A DNA stretch of 13,034 nucleotides from Pseudomonadota bacterium (GTDB lineage: Bacteria > Pseudomonadota > Gammaproteobacteria > Steroidobacterales > Steroidobacteraceae): positions 1 through 13,034 of the forward strand of contig JAJXYU010000159.1 of assembly GCA_021780395.1 (NCBI GenBank), given 5' to 3'. The notes under the pieces were generated by a model, which searched no databases, was not told the origin of the DNA, and saw only the letters and a program-made list of their open reading frames with translations. The translations under genes were made by a program, and so were the position numbers. Shown in pieces: positions 1 to 6,093 of this stretch (position 1 is its first letter; every line of letters starts with the position of its first letter).

Positions 1-120
1 GATCAGCGACTGGATCATGTCGTTCAGGAAATGCGAGAAGCTGATCGCGCCGAGGATCCTGAACCGCGTCGCATCCGCGGGCGCGGCCGTCGTGGGTTGG
101 GTCGCGAGTCCTTCGGTCAT
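1..120 (-). CDS. fsr: Fosmidomycin-resistance-type MFS exporter, N-terminal fragment
   Basis: Only the first 40 codons are present; the gene runs off the left edge of the window. The translated start is MTEGLATQPTT, followed by an Ala-rich cytoplasmic linker. Residues 22-40 then read ILGAISFSHFLNDMIQSLI, the highly characteristic beginning of the first membrane helix of Fsr-family major facilitator exporters. Members of that family export fosmidomycin and related compounds from the cytoplasm; the real substrate here is unknown. ATG at 118-120 is the only reasonable start: upstream the frame stays open to a TGA in the 230s but offers no ATG, and the family's conserved region begins soon after this Met. 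No strong Shine-Dalgarno is seen. It is divergent from the ABC transporter cluster, with 129 bp between the starts. Confidence 0.82.
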   Translation of the reverse strand, partial: MTEGLATQPTTAAPADATRFRILGAISFSHFLNDMIQSLI

Positions 121-189
121 CGTCGAGGTCGTCGGCTTCTGCGCCGCCGCGGGTCCGCGGACGGCTGGAGCCGCAAAGATTACTAGCTT

Positions 190-220
190 GTTCGCCGCTT
201 GTCTTGCGAAAATGGCGAAC
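190..220. promoter_or_regulatory. Inverted repeat in divergent intergenic region, possible operator
   Basis: GTTCGCC at 190-196 and GGCGAAC at 214-220 form a perfect 7-bp inverted repeat with a 17-bp spacer, in the 129 bp between the divergent fsr-like and ABC permease genes. The half-site spacing of 24 bp centre to centre (just over two helical turns) would suit a dimeric regulator, but no regulator gene is adjacent and the arms are short. I see no convincing -35/-10 pair for either gene. Seen: the repeat. Inferred: any operator role. Confidence 0.25.
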
Positions 221-249
221 GCAAACGGTCATCACGAGTCGACGTGCCG

Positions 250-2007
250 ATGAGCGACTCCATCCCAGACGACGAAGCGCCGCTCGGCGGCCGGTTCGCG
301 GCGTTCGGGTTCCTGCGCGAGCTCGCCTCGCGCTGGGACCTCGCCGCGTTCGCGGTCGTGCTCGGGCTGATCGCGTTCCTCGGCAATGCAGCGCGAGGCA
401 TGTTCGTGCCGCTGTCGCAGCTCGCGGTGTCGCCGATGTCGCTGAACCCGGATCATTTGCCGGCGTACGCGGCGCGAACGACGCTGCGCATGCTGCTCGC
501 GCTGATCGCTTCGCTCGTGTTCACGCTGACCTACGCGACCTGGGCCGCGAAGAGCGAACGCGCCGGCAAGCTCCTCGTGCCGATCCTCGACATCCTGCAG
601 TCGGTGCCGATCTTCGGATTCCTGTCGGTGACCTACGTGTTCTTCATGTCGCTCGCGCCCGGACGGGTGCTCGGGGCGGAATTCGCGTCGATCTTCCTGA
701 TCTTCACGAGCCAGGCGTGGAACATGGCGTTCAGTTTCTATCAGTCGCTGCGCACCGTGCCGACGGAGCTCACGGAGGCGGCGGAGTCGTTCCGGCTGTC
801 GCCGTGGATGAGATTCTGGCAGCTCGAGGTCCCCTTCGGCCTGCCGGCGCTCGTGTGGAACATGATGATGTCGATGTCGGGCGGCTGGTTCTTCGTCGTC
901 GCGTCGGAGTCCATCAGCGTCGGACGCACCAGCGTGACCTTGCCGGGCGTCGGATCGTACATCGCGCTCGCGATCGAGCGGCGCGACCTGACCGCGATCG
1001 GCTGGGCGATCCTAACGATGTTCCTCGTGATCCTCGCGTACGACCAGCTGCTGTTCCGCCCGCTGGTCGCCTGGGTCGACCGCTTCCGGGTCGAACAGGA
1101 GCCCGGCGCGCACGAGCCGCACTCCTGGGCGCTCACGATGATGCGCCGGTCGCGGCTGATCCAGGCCGCGAAGCTCGCGTTCCACGCGACGGTGCTGTGG
1201 ACGAGCCGCGCGGTGCGCCGCGAGGACCCGCGGCCGCCCGACGTGGCCGCGGTGCGCCGGAGCCGCAGCCAGGACCGGGTCTGGGTCGGGATCGTCGCGA
1301 CGCTGGTCGCGATCGGCGTCTGGCGGATCGCGACCGATCTGGTCGCGCACACGGACCCGGCCGAGTTCGTGCACGTCGTCGGGCTCGCGGTGCTGACGAT
1401 GATCCGGGTGTTCGTGCTGATCGTGCTCGCGAGCCTCGTCTGGGTGCCGATCGGGATCTGGGTCGGACTGCGGCCCCGGGTCGCCGAGATCGTCCAGCCG
1501 ATCGCGCAGTTCATGGCCGCGTTTCCGGCGAATCTGTTGTTCCCGATCGCGATCTACGCGATCGTCGTGTGGCGCCTGCGGCCCGACATCTGGCTGAGCC
1601 CACTGATGATCCTCGGCACGCAGTGGTATATCCTGTTCAACGTGATCGCCGGCGCCGCGGCGCTGCCGACGGAGCTTCGCCAGGTCTCCGCGAATCTCGG
1701 CGTCAAGGGCTGGCTCTGGTGGCGCAAGGTGGCGCTGCCGGGCGTGCTGCCGTACTACGTGACCGGCGCGATCACCGCGTCGGGCGGGTCGTGGAACGCC
1801 GCGCAGGTCGCCGAACTCGTGAACTGGGGACACACCCGGATCGAGGCGCAGGGCCTCGGTTCCTACATCGCGAACGCGACCGCCGCGGGGCGCTTCAACC
1901 GGATCGTGCTCGGCGTCGGCGTGATGAGCTTGTTCGTGGTCGCTCTCAACCGGCTGTTCTGGCGACCGTTGTACTACTACGCCGAACGGCGATTTCGGCT
2001 GAACTGA
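250..2007 (+). CDS. ABC transporter permease with two fused transmembrane domains (NitT/TauT-like)
   Basis: This 585-residue inner-membrane protein has two binding-protein-dependent-type permease halves in one chain. The first covers roughly residues 75-275 and has an EAA-type coupling loop at 176-199 (TEAAES..., ending PFGLP). The second covers roughly 345-575 and has its loop at 475-501 (ELRQVSANLG..., ending ALPGVLP). About ten or more hydrophobic segments are visible, separated by a charged central linker (280-345). Family members normally work as two permease chains, so one fused chain could form the whole pore. The ATPase gene begins 12 bp downstream and surely energises it. Substrate is not deducible: no periplasmic binding protein is encoded nearby. 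ATG 250 is chosen over TTG 199 because residues added by TTG are not family-like; neither start has a strong Shine-Dalgarno. Confidence 0.88.
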   Translation: MSDSIPDDEAPLGGRFAAFGFLRELASRWDLAAFAVVLGLIAFLGNAARGMFVPLSQLAVSPMSLNPDHLPAYAARTTLRMLLALIASLVFTLTYATWAAKSERAGKLLVPILDILQSVPIFGFLSVTYVFFMSLAPGRVLGAEFASIFLIFTSQAWNMAFSFYQSLRTVPTELTEAAESFRLSPWMRFWQLEVPFGLPALVWNMMMSMSGGWFFVVASESISVGRTSVTLPGVGSYIALAIERRDLTAIGWAILTMFLVILAYDQLLFRPLVAWVDRFRVEQEPGAHEPHSWALTMMRRSRLIQAAKLAFHATVLWTSRAVRREDPRPPDVAAVRRSRSQDRVWVGIVATLVAIGVWRIATDLVAHTDPAEFVHVVGLAVLTMIRVFVLIVLASLVWVPIGIWVGLRPRVAEIVQPIAQFMAAFPANLLFPIAIYAIVVWRLRPDIWLSPLMILGTQWYILFNVIAGAAALPTELRQVSANLGVKGWLWWRKVALPGVLPYYVTGAITASGGSWNAAQVAELVNWGHTRIEAQGLGSYIANATAAGRFNRIVLGVGVMSLFVVALNRLFWRPLYYYAERRFRLN

Positions 2008-2019
2008 AGACGGTACGAG

Positions 2020-3327
2020 ATGAACGTCACACCGCGGCTACTGACGTGCACCGGCGTTCGCAAGGCGTTCCCGAAGCCGGACGGGGGCGAACTCCTCGTG
2101 CTCGACGGGATGAACCTCGAGGTCAACGAGGGGGAGATCGTCGGCTTGCTCGGCCGCTCCGGTTCCGGCAAGTCCACGTTGCTGCGGCTGATTGCGGGAC
2201 TCACCGAACCGACCGCCGGGGAGCTCCGGTACCTCGGGCAGCCGATTTTCGGCCCGCCGCCGGGCATCGCGATGGTGTTCCAGAGCTTCGCGCTGTTCCC
2301 GTGGCTCACGGTGTTCGAGAACGTCGCGCTCGGCCTGGAGGCGCAGCGCCTGGCGAAGGCCGAGATCCGCCAGCGGTCGCTGGCGGCGATCGATCTGATC
2401 GGACTCGACGGGTTCGAGTCCGCCTATCCGCGCGAGCTCTCGGGCGGGATGCGCCAGCGCGTCGGCTTCGCGCGGGCGCTGGTCGTGCACCCGAACATCC
2501 TGCTGATGGACGAGCCGTTCTCCGCGCTCGACGTGTTGACCGCGGAGACGCTGCGCACGGATTTCCTGGATCTATGGTCCGAGGGGCGCATGCCGATCAA
2601 GGGGGTCGTGCTGGTCACGCACAACATCGAGGAAGCCGTGCTGATGTGCGACCGCATCCTGGTGTTCGGCAGCAATCCGGGACGGATCCTCTCCGAGATC
2701 CGGGTTGGATTGACGCAGCCGCGCAACCGCCTCGATCCGAGCTTCCGTGAGCTCGTCGAACGGATCTACGTCGCGATGACCGCGCGGACCGAGCAGAGCG
2801 CGGCGGCCGGCCGGCAGGAACGGTTCCCCGGACTCGGGATCGGCAGCGTGCTGCCGCCGGTGTCCTCGAACGCTCAGGCGGGCCTGATCGAAGCGGTCGC
2901 CGCAGCGCCGTTCAACGGGACGGCCGACCTGCCGAAGATCGCATCCGACCTGCAGATGGAGATCGACGAACTGTTCCCGGTCGCCGAGACGCTGCAGATG
3001 ATGCGGTTCGCGGAGCTCGAGGGGGGCGATCTGAAGCTCACGTCGGACGGGATCGCGTTCGCACAGTCGGACATCGACGAGCGCAAGCGCGTCTACCGGC
3101 GCCACCTGCTCGCCTACGTGCCGCTCGCGGCACACATCCGGCGCGTGCTCGACGAGCGGGCGTCGCACTCGGCCCGCAAGAGCCGGTTCATCGACGAACT
3201 CGAAGACTTCATGAGCGAAGAGGACGCCGAGGATACCCTGCGCGCGGTCGTGCACTGGGGGCGCTACGCGGAGGCGTTCGCGTACGACGACGGGAACGCG
3301 GTGTTCAATCTCGAGAATCCGGCCTGA
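2020..3327 (+). CDS. ABC transporter ATP-binding protein with C-terminal AAA-associated domain
   Basis: This is the 435-residue ATPase partner of the upstream permease. The N-terminal ABC domain (about 1-255) is complete: Walker A GRSGSGKST (45-53), Q-loop FQSF with Q88, signature LSGGMRQR (140-147), Walker B LLMDEP (161-166) and H-loop His201. It resembles NrtD/SsuB/TauB-type ATPases. After a linker (255-285), residues about 285-430 form a second, mostly helical, acidic region that matches my recollection of the C-terminal AAA-associated domain found on a subset of these ATPases. Its segment LPKIASDLQMEIDELFP is typical. The domain's job is not established; a regulatory role is inferred from its position. 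Usual relatives without it are about 260 residues long. The gene sits 12 bp after the permease and 12 bp before the DUF2127 gene, so the three are probably one transcript. Confidence 0.9.
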   Translation: MNVTPRLLTCTGVRKAFPKPDGGELLVLDGMNLEVNEGEIVGLLGRSGSGKSTLLRLIAGLTEPTAGELRYLGQPIFGPPPGIAMVFQSFALFPWLTVFENVALGLEAQRLAKAEIRQRSLAAIDLIGLDGFESAYPRELSGGMRQRVGFARALVVHPNILLMDEPFSALDVLTAETLRTDFLDLWSEGRMPIKGVVLVTHNIEEAVLMCDRILVFGSNPGRILSEIRVGLTQPRNRLDPSFRELVERIYVAMTARTEQSAAAGRQERFPGLGIGSVLPPVSSNAQAGLIEAVAAAPFNGTADLPKIASDLQMEIDELFPVAETLQMMRFAELEGGDLKLTSDGIAFAQSDIDERKRVYRRHLLAYVPLAAHIRRVLDERASHSARKSRFIDELEDFMSEEDAEDTLRAVVHWGRYAEAFAYDDGNAVFNLENPA

Positions 3328-3339
3328 CCGCGTCGCGCG

Positions 3340-3843
3340 ATGAAGTCGTCCCCAGCGGTGCCGCGCTTCGGATTCCTGCGAGCGATCGCGGTCTACAAGA
3401 TCCTGAAAGTCGCGCTGCTGCTCGCGGCGGCGTATGGGGAGCTGAAGCTGCGCGACGCGTCGGTGCTCGCGCGGCTCTTCACCTGGGCCTCGACGCTTCG
3501 GTCGGGACCCGAGCACAAGGCGGTCGTCTCGCTGCTCATGTGGTTCAGCGGCCTCAGCGCGGCGCGCGTCCAGGCGCTCGGCTGGGTCACGCTCGCGTAT
3601 GCGGCCGTGTTCGCGGTCGAGGGGGGCGGGCTGTGGATGCGGCGCCGCTGGGCGGAATGGCTCACGATCGTGATCACCGGCTCGCTGATCCCGTTCGAGG
3701 TCTGGCGGCTCGCCGCGGCGCCGGGCCTCGGCAAGGCGGCGGTCGTCGCGATCAACGTCGCGATCGTCGCGTACCTGGTCCGCCAACTGCGAGCGGCGAC
3801 CGTGACGAAGAAGCCAAAACGCCGACGAAAGCACGCAACGTGA
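3340..3843 (+). CDS. DUF2127 family integral membrane protein
   Basis: This 167-residue membrane protein has about four hydrophobic segments (near residues 15-35, 60-75, 82-98 and 108-150) and ends in a strongly basic tail, TKKPKRRRKHAT. The segment VEGGGLWMRRRWAEWLTIVI, followed by SLIPFEVWRL, is the signature of the DUF2127 family, short membrane proteins of unknown function. Length fits that family. The ATG is 12 bp after the ATPase stop, so it is probably cotranscribed with the ABC genes. No Shine-Dalgarno is evident, which would fit translational coupling. Whether it is part of the transporter or a passenger cannot be decided from sequence; no direct link between DUF2127 and ABC transport is known to me. 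Confidence 0.8.
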   Translation: MKSSPAVPRFGFLRAIAVYKILKVALLLAAAYGELKLRDASVLARLFTWASTLRSGPEHKAVVSLLMWFSGLSAARVQALGWVTLAYAAVFAVEGGGLWMRRRWAEWLTIVITGSLIPFEVWRLAAAPGLGKAAVVAINVAIVAYLVRQLRAATVTKKPKRRRKHAT

Positions 3844-3978
3844 ACCAGTCTTAATCTTTCGGGGCCGGCGCCTACGGGGAATCCCGGCACCCAGGTGAAA
3901 TGATCTTCATATCCGTGGATTCGGATGCGGACCGCGTATTCTCGTCCCTGGTTTAGAAAACTCACTCTGGAGCTGAAC

Positions 3979-4245
3979 ATGAAGAAGTCCACTAGCATGA
4001 TGTTGAGCGCGGTGATGGCGATGGGGCTGGCCGCCGGTTCGCTGGCGATCGCGCCGCTCGCCTCGGCCCAGGGCGCCGCTCCGGCCGCGACCGCGACCAA
4101 GAAGGAAACGAAGCACGTGGTGCATCACGTCAAGCACCACAAGATGAAGAAGGCGATGCACCACAAGAAGTGGCATCACAAGAAGATGAAGAAGGCTGCC
4201 AAGAAGGCCGCCAAGAAGGTCGAGAAGAAGTCGGAAAAGAAGTAA
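3979..4245 (+). CDS. Secreted Lys/His-rich small protein (Asr-like in composition)
   Basis: An 88-residue protein with a clear Sec signal peptide: basic start MKKST, a hydrophobic Met/Ala/Leu core and a probable cleavage after PLASA at residue 30. The predicted 58-residue mature chain has 21 Lys and 9 His, the His mostly in pairs, and ends in alternating Lys-Lys/Ala-Ala blocks. ATG 3979 is chosen because GGAG lies at 3969-3972 with 6-nt spacing and because it gives an intact signal peptide; the frame is open further upstream. Composition and layout recall the enterobacterial acid-shock protein Asr, but low-complexity resemblance is not proof of homology. Metal or anion binding, or acid buffering, in the periplasm are the reasonable guesses. 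It has its own intrinsic terminator and 135 bp of upstream space, so it is probably monocistronic. Confidence 0.8.
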   Translation: MKKSTSMMLSAVMAMGLAAGSLAIAPLASAQGAAPAATATKKETKHVVHHVKHHKMKKAMHHKKWHHKKMKKAAKKAAKKVEKKSEKK

Positions 4246-4299
4246 CGCCGACTTCGATGCCGCGCGCGTCCCCGTGACGCCGCGGTTCGACACCGATCG

Positions 4300-4331
4300 A
4301 CGCCCCGTCAGCACCGCTGGCGGGGCGTTTT
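4300..4331 (+). terminator. Intrinsic terminator after the Lys/His-rich protein gene
   Basis: Bases 4300-4311 pair with 4317-4328 in a 12-bp stem (one T-G wobble) around the 5-nt loop CACCG. Four T residues follow at 4328-4331. GC-rich stem plus T-run at the end of a gene is a standard Rho-independent terminator. It lies 55 bp after the stop codon and separates this gene from frmA. Confidence 0.88.
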
Positions 4332-4367
4332 GCGTTTCGAGGACCGGCGACCGGCGTGAGCGGCGGC

Positions 4368-4396
4368 TTCCATGTCGCCGCGGGTTGTTTTAGGGT
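4368..4396 (+). promoter_or_regulatory. Weak candidate promoter for frmA
   Basis: CTTCCA (4368-4373) and TAGGGT (4391-4396) are separated by 17 bp and lie 30-60 bp upstream of the frmA ATG, directly after the preceding terminator. Each hexamer matches only three of six sigma-70 consensus bases. The case rests on spacing and position; frmA must have a promoter somewhere in 4332-4425. Confidence 0.3.
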
Positions 4397-4425
4397 AGCG
4401 GCAGTCCATCCACGAGGATCCCTGC

Positions 4426-5535
4426 ATGAAGACGAAAGCCGCCGTCGCGGTCGCCGCGGGCAAGCCGCTCGAAGTGATCACCGTCGATCTCGACGGCCCC
4501 AAGGCTGGCGAAGTGCTGGTCGAGATCAAGGCGACCGGCATCTGTCACACCGACGAATTCACGCGCTCCGGTGCCGATCCCGAGGGCTTGTTCCCCGCGA
4601 TCCTCGGCCACGAGGGCGCCGGCATCGTCGTCGACGTCGGTCCCGGCGTGACGTCGGTGAAGAAGGGCGATCACGTGATCCCCCTCTACACGCCCGAATG
4701 CCGTCAGTGCAAGTCCTGTCTGTCGCGCAAGACCAATCTGTGCACCGCGATCCGGGCAACCCAGGGCAAGGGCGTGATGCCGGACGGCACCAGCCGCTTC
4801 TCGATCGGCAAGGACGCGATCCATCACTACATGGGCTGCTCCACGTTCTCGAACTACACGGTGCTGCCGGAGATCGCGGTGGCGAAGATCCGCGAGGACG
4901 CTCCGTTCGACAAGGTGTGCTACATCGGCTGCGGCGTCACGACCGGCGTCGGCGCGGTGATCAATACCGCGAAAGTCGAGCCGGGGGCGAACGTCGTCGT
5001 CTTCGGGCTCGGCGGGATCGGGCTGAACGTGATCCAGGGCGCCCGCATGGTCGGCGCGAACAAGATCATCGGCGTCGACCTGAACCCGCGGCGCAAGGCG
5101 CTCGCCGAGAAGTTCGGCATGACGCACTTCGTGAATCCTAAGGAGATCGGCAAGGACCTGGTCGCGCACCTCGTCGAACTGACCGACGGCGGCGCGGACT
5201 ACAGCTTCGAATGCGTCGGCAACGTCGACCTGATGCGGCAGGCGCTCGAATGCTGCCACCGCGGCTGGGGTGTCGCCGTCATCATCGGCGTCGCCGGTGC
5301 CGGCCAGGAGATCCATACGCGGCCGTTTCAGCTCGTCACGGGCCGCGTGTGGAAGGGCACCGCCTTCGGTGGCGCGCGCGGCCGCACCGACGTACCGAAG
5401 ATCGTCGACTGGTACATGGACGGGAAGATCAACATCGACGACCTGATCACCCACCAGATGCCGCTCACGGACATCAACCGCGCGTTCGACCTGATGCACG
5501 CCGGTGAGTCGATCCGCAGCGTCGTCGTCTACTGA
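4426..5535 (+). CDS. frmA: S-(hydroxymethyl)glutathione dehydrogenase / class III alcohol dehydrogenase
   Basis: This 369-residue cytoplasmic, zinc-dependent, NAD-linked enzyme oxidises S-(hydroxymethyl)glutathione, formed from formaldehyde and glutathione, to S-formylglutathione; the family also reduces S-nitrosoglutathione. Catalytic zinc ligands are Cys40 (GICHTDEF), His62 with Glu63 (GHEGAG) and Cys169 ([10 protein letters not shown]). Structural zinc ligands are Cys92, Cys95, Cys98 and Cys106. The nucleotide-binding turn is GLGGIG (194-199), with Asp218 at the end of the second strand as in NAD-specific members. Length and order match the family throughout. GAGGA at 4414-4418 gives a good Shine-Dalgarno 7 nt before the ATG. 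No S-formylglutathione hydrolase gene or FrmR-type regulator is next to it; the next gene is convergent, 18 bp away, with no terminator visible between. Confidence 0.96.
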   Translation: MKTKAAVAVAAGKPLEVITVDLDGPKAGEVLVEIKATGICHTDEFTRSGADPEGLFPAILGHEGAGIVVDVGPGVTSVKKGDHVIPLYTPECRQCKSCLSRKTNLCTAIRATQGKGVMPDGTSRFSIGKDAIHHYMGCSTFSNYTVLPEIAVAKIREDAPFDKVCYIGCGVTTGVGAVINTAKVEPGANVVVFGLGGIGLNVIQGARMVGANKIIGVDLNPRRKALAEKFGMTHFVNPKEIGKDLVAHLVELTDGGADYSFECVGNVDLMRQALECCHRGWGVAVIIGVAGAGQEIHTRPFQLVTGRVWKGTAFGGARGRTDVPKIVDWYMDGKINIDDLITHQMPLTDINRAFDLMHAGESIRSVVVY

Positions 5536-5553
5536 CGGACGACGGCGATCGGT

Positions 5554-6093
5554 TCAGGCGGTCTCGGCGTCGGGCCAGAGAAGCGCGCCGAGGTGTTCGC
5601 AGGCCTCGATCAAGGCGGTCGCGGCCTCGCGGGTGCTCGCGTCGAGACGCCGATCGTGCGTGAGCAGCCAGGTCAATCGCGCCCGGCGCGAACGCGCCGA
5701 GGGCTCGCCGTCGAACAGCGCGGGGAACAAGGCGAGCGCATCGATGAATTCGCGCAGTGCGGGGCTCGCCTGAGCGGACGGCGCGTCGAGCAGGAGCGAC
5801 TTCAGCCAGTCGACGCAGCGCTTCGCGAGCGCGGCCCGGGTCACGCCGAGTCCGGTGGGTCGATGCAGCGTGGTCACGGTCGGTGCGCCGGCGAGTTGCC
5901 GGAAGCGATCGACCGTGTCCTCGTCCGCCGGCATCGCGGGGCTCGCGTCCGCGAGCACGGAACGCAGCAGATCGGCGAGCAGCAGCGACAGCGATTCGGC
6001 CAGGAAGCGACGTGATTGCTCCGCGTCCGGCTGCGCGAGCTCGTTCCAGAATCCCGTTTCACCCGAACGGCGCGGGCGTGATCGATCCGACAT
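5554..6093 (-). CDS. Conserved-looking hypothetical protein, 179 residues
   Basis: I do not recognise this protein. It starts MSDRSRPRRSGE, has no signal peptide or membrane segment, and looks largely helical, with Leu/Ala-rich amphipathic stretches near residues 25-48, 85-105 and 110-125. Trp residues occur at GFWNEL, VDWLKSLL and LTWLL. It is probably soluble and cytoplasmic. Codon pattern (strong G/C at third positions) and the snug fit between frmA (18 bp convergent gap) and the divergent ABC gene support a real gene. ATG 6091-6093 is the only plausible start in this stretch: upstream the frame runs on without another ATG, GTG or TTG for at least ten codons. This start overlaps the divergent ABC start in CATG (6091-6094). 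No Shine-Dalgarno is seen, so the start is less certain than the frame. Confidence 0.65.
   Translation of the reverse strand: MSDRSRPRRSGETGFWNELAQPDAEQSRRFLAESLSLLLADLLRSVLADASPAMPADEDTVDRFRQLAGAPTVTTLHRPTGLGVTRAALAKRCVDWLKSLLLDAPSAQASPALREFIDALALFPALFDGEPSARSRRARLTWLLTHDRRLDASTREAATALIEACEHLGALLWPDAETA

Noticed and set aside
199..249. TTG 199 as start of the ABC permease.
   Set aside because: No Shine-Dalgarno, and the added residues look like translated intergenic DNA containing the inverted repeat; ATG 250 is preferred.
17..253. A 78-codon plus-strand open frame at the left edge.
   Set aside because: The opposite strand of 1-120 encodes a recognisable Fsr N-terminus, and this frame ends within the next gene's start region.
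204..2750. An 848-codon open frame running through the permease and ATPase genes.
   Set aside because: It is an out-of-frame product of high G/C codon bias: Arg/Ala/Pro/Gly-rich, no domain, and it overlaps two genes with clear family motifs.
4343..4356. Tandem copy of the 7-mer ACCGGCG.
   Set aside because: Two short GC-rich copies are expected by chance in this base composition; no further copies extend it.
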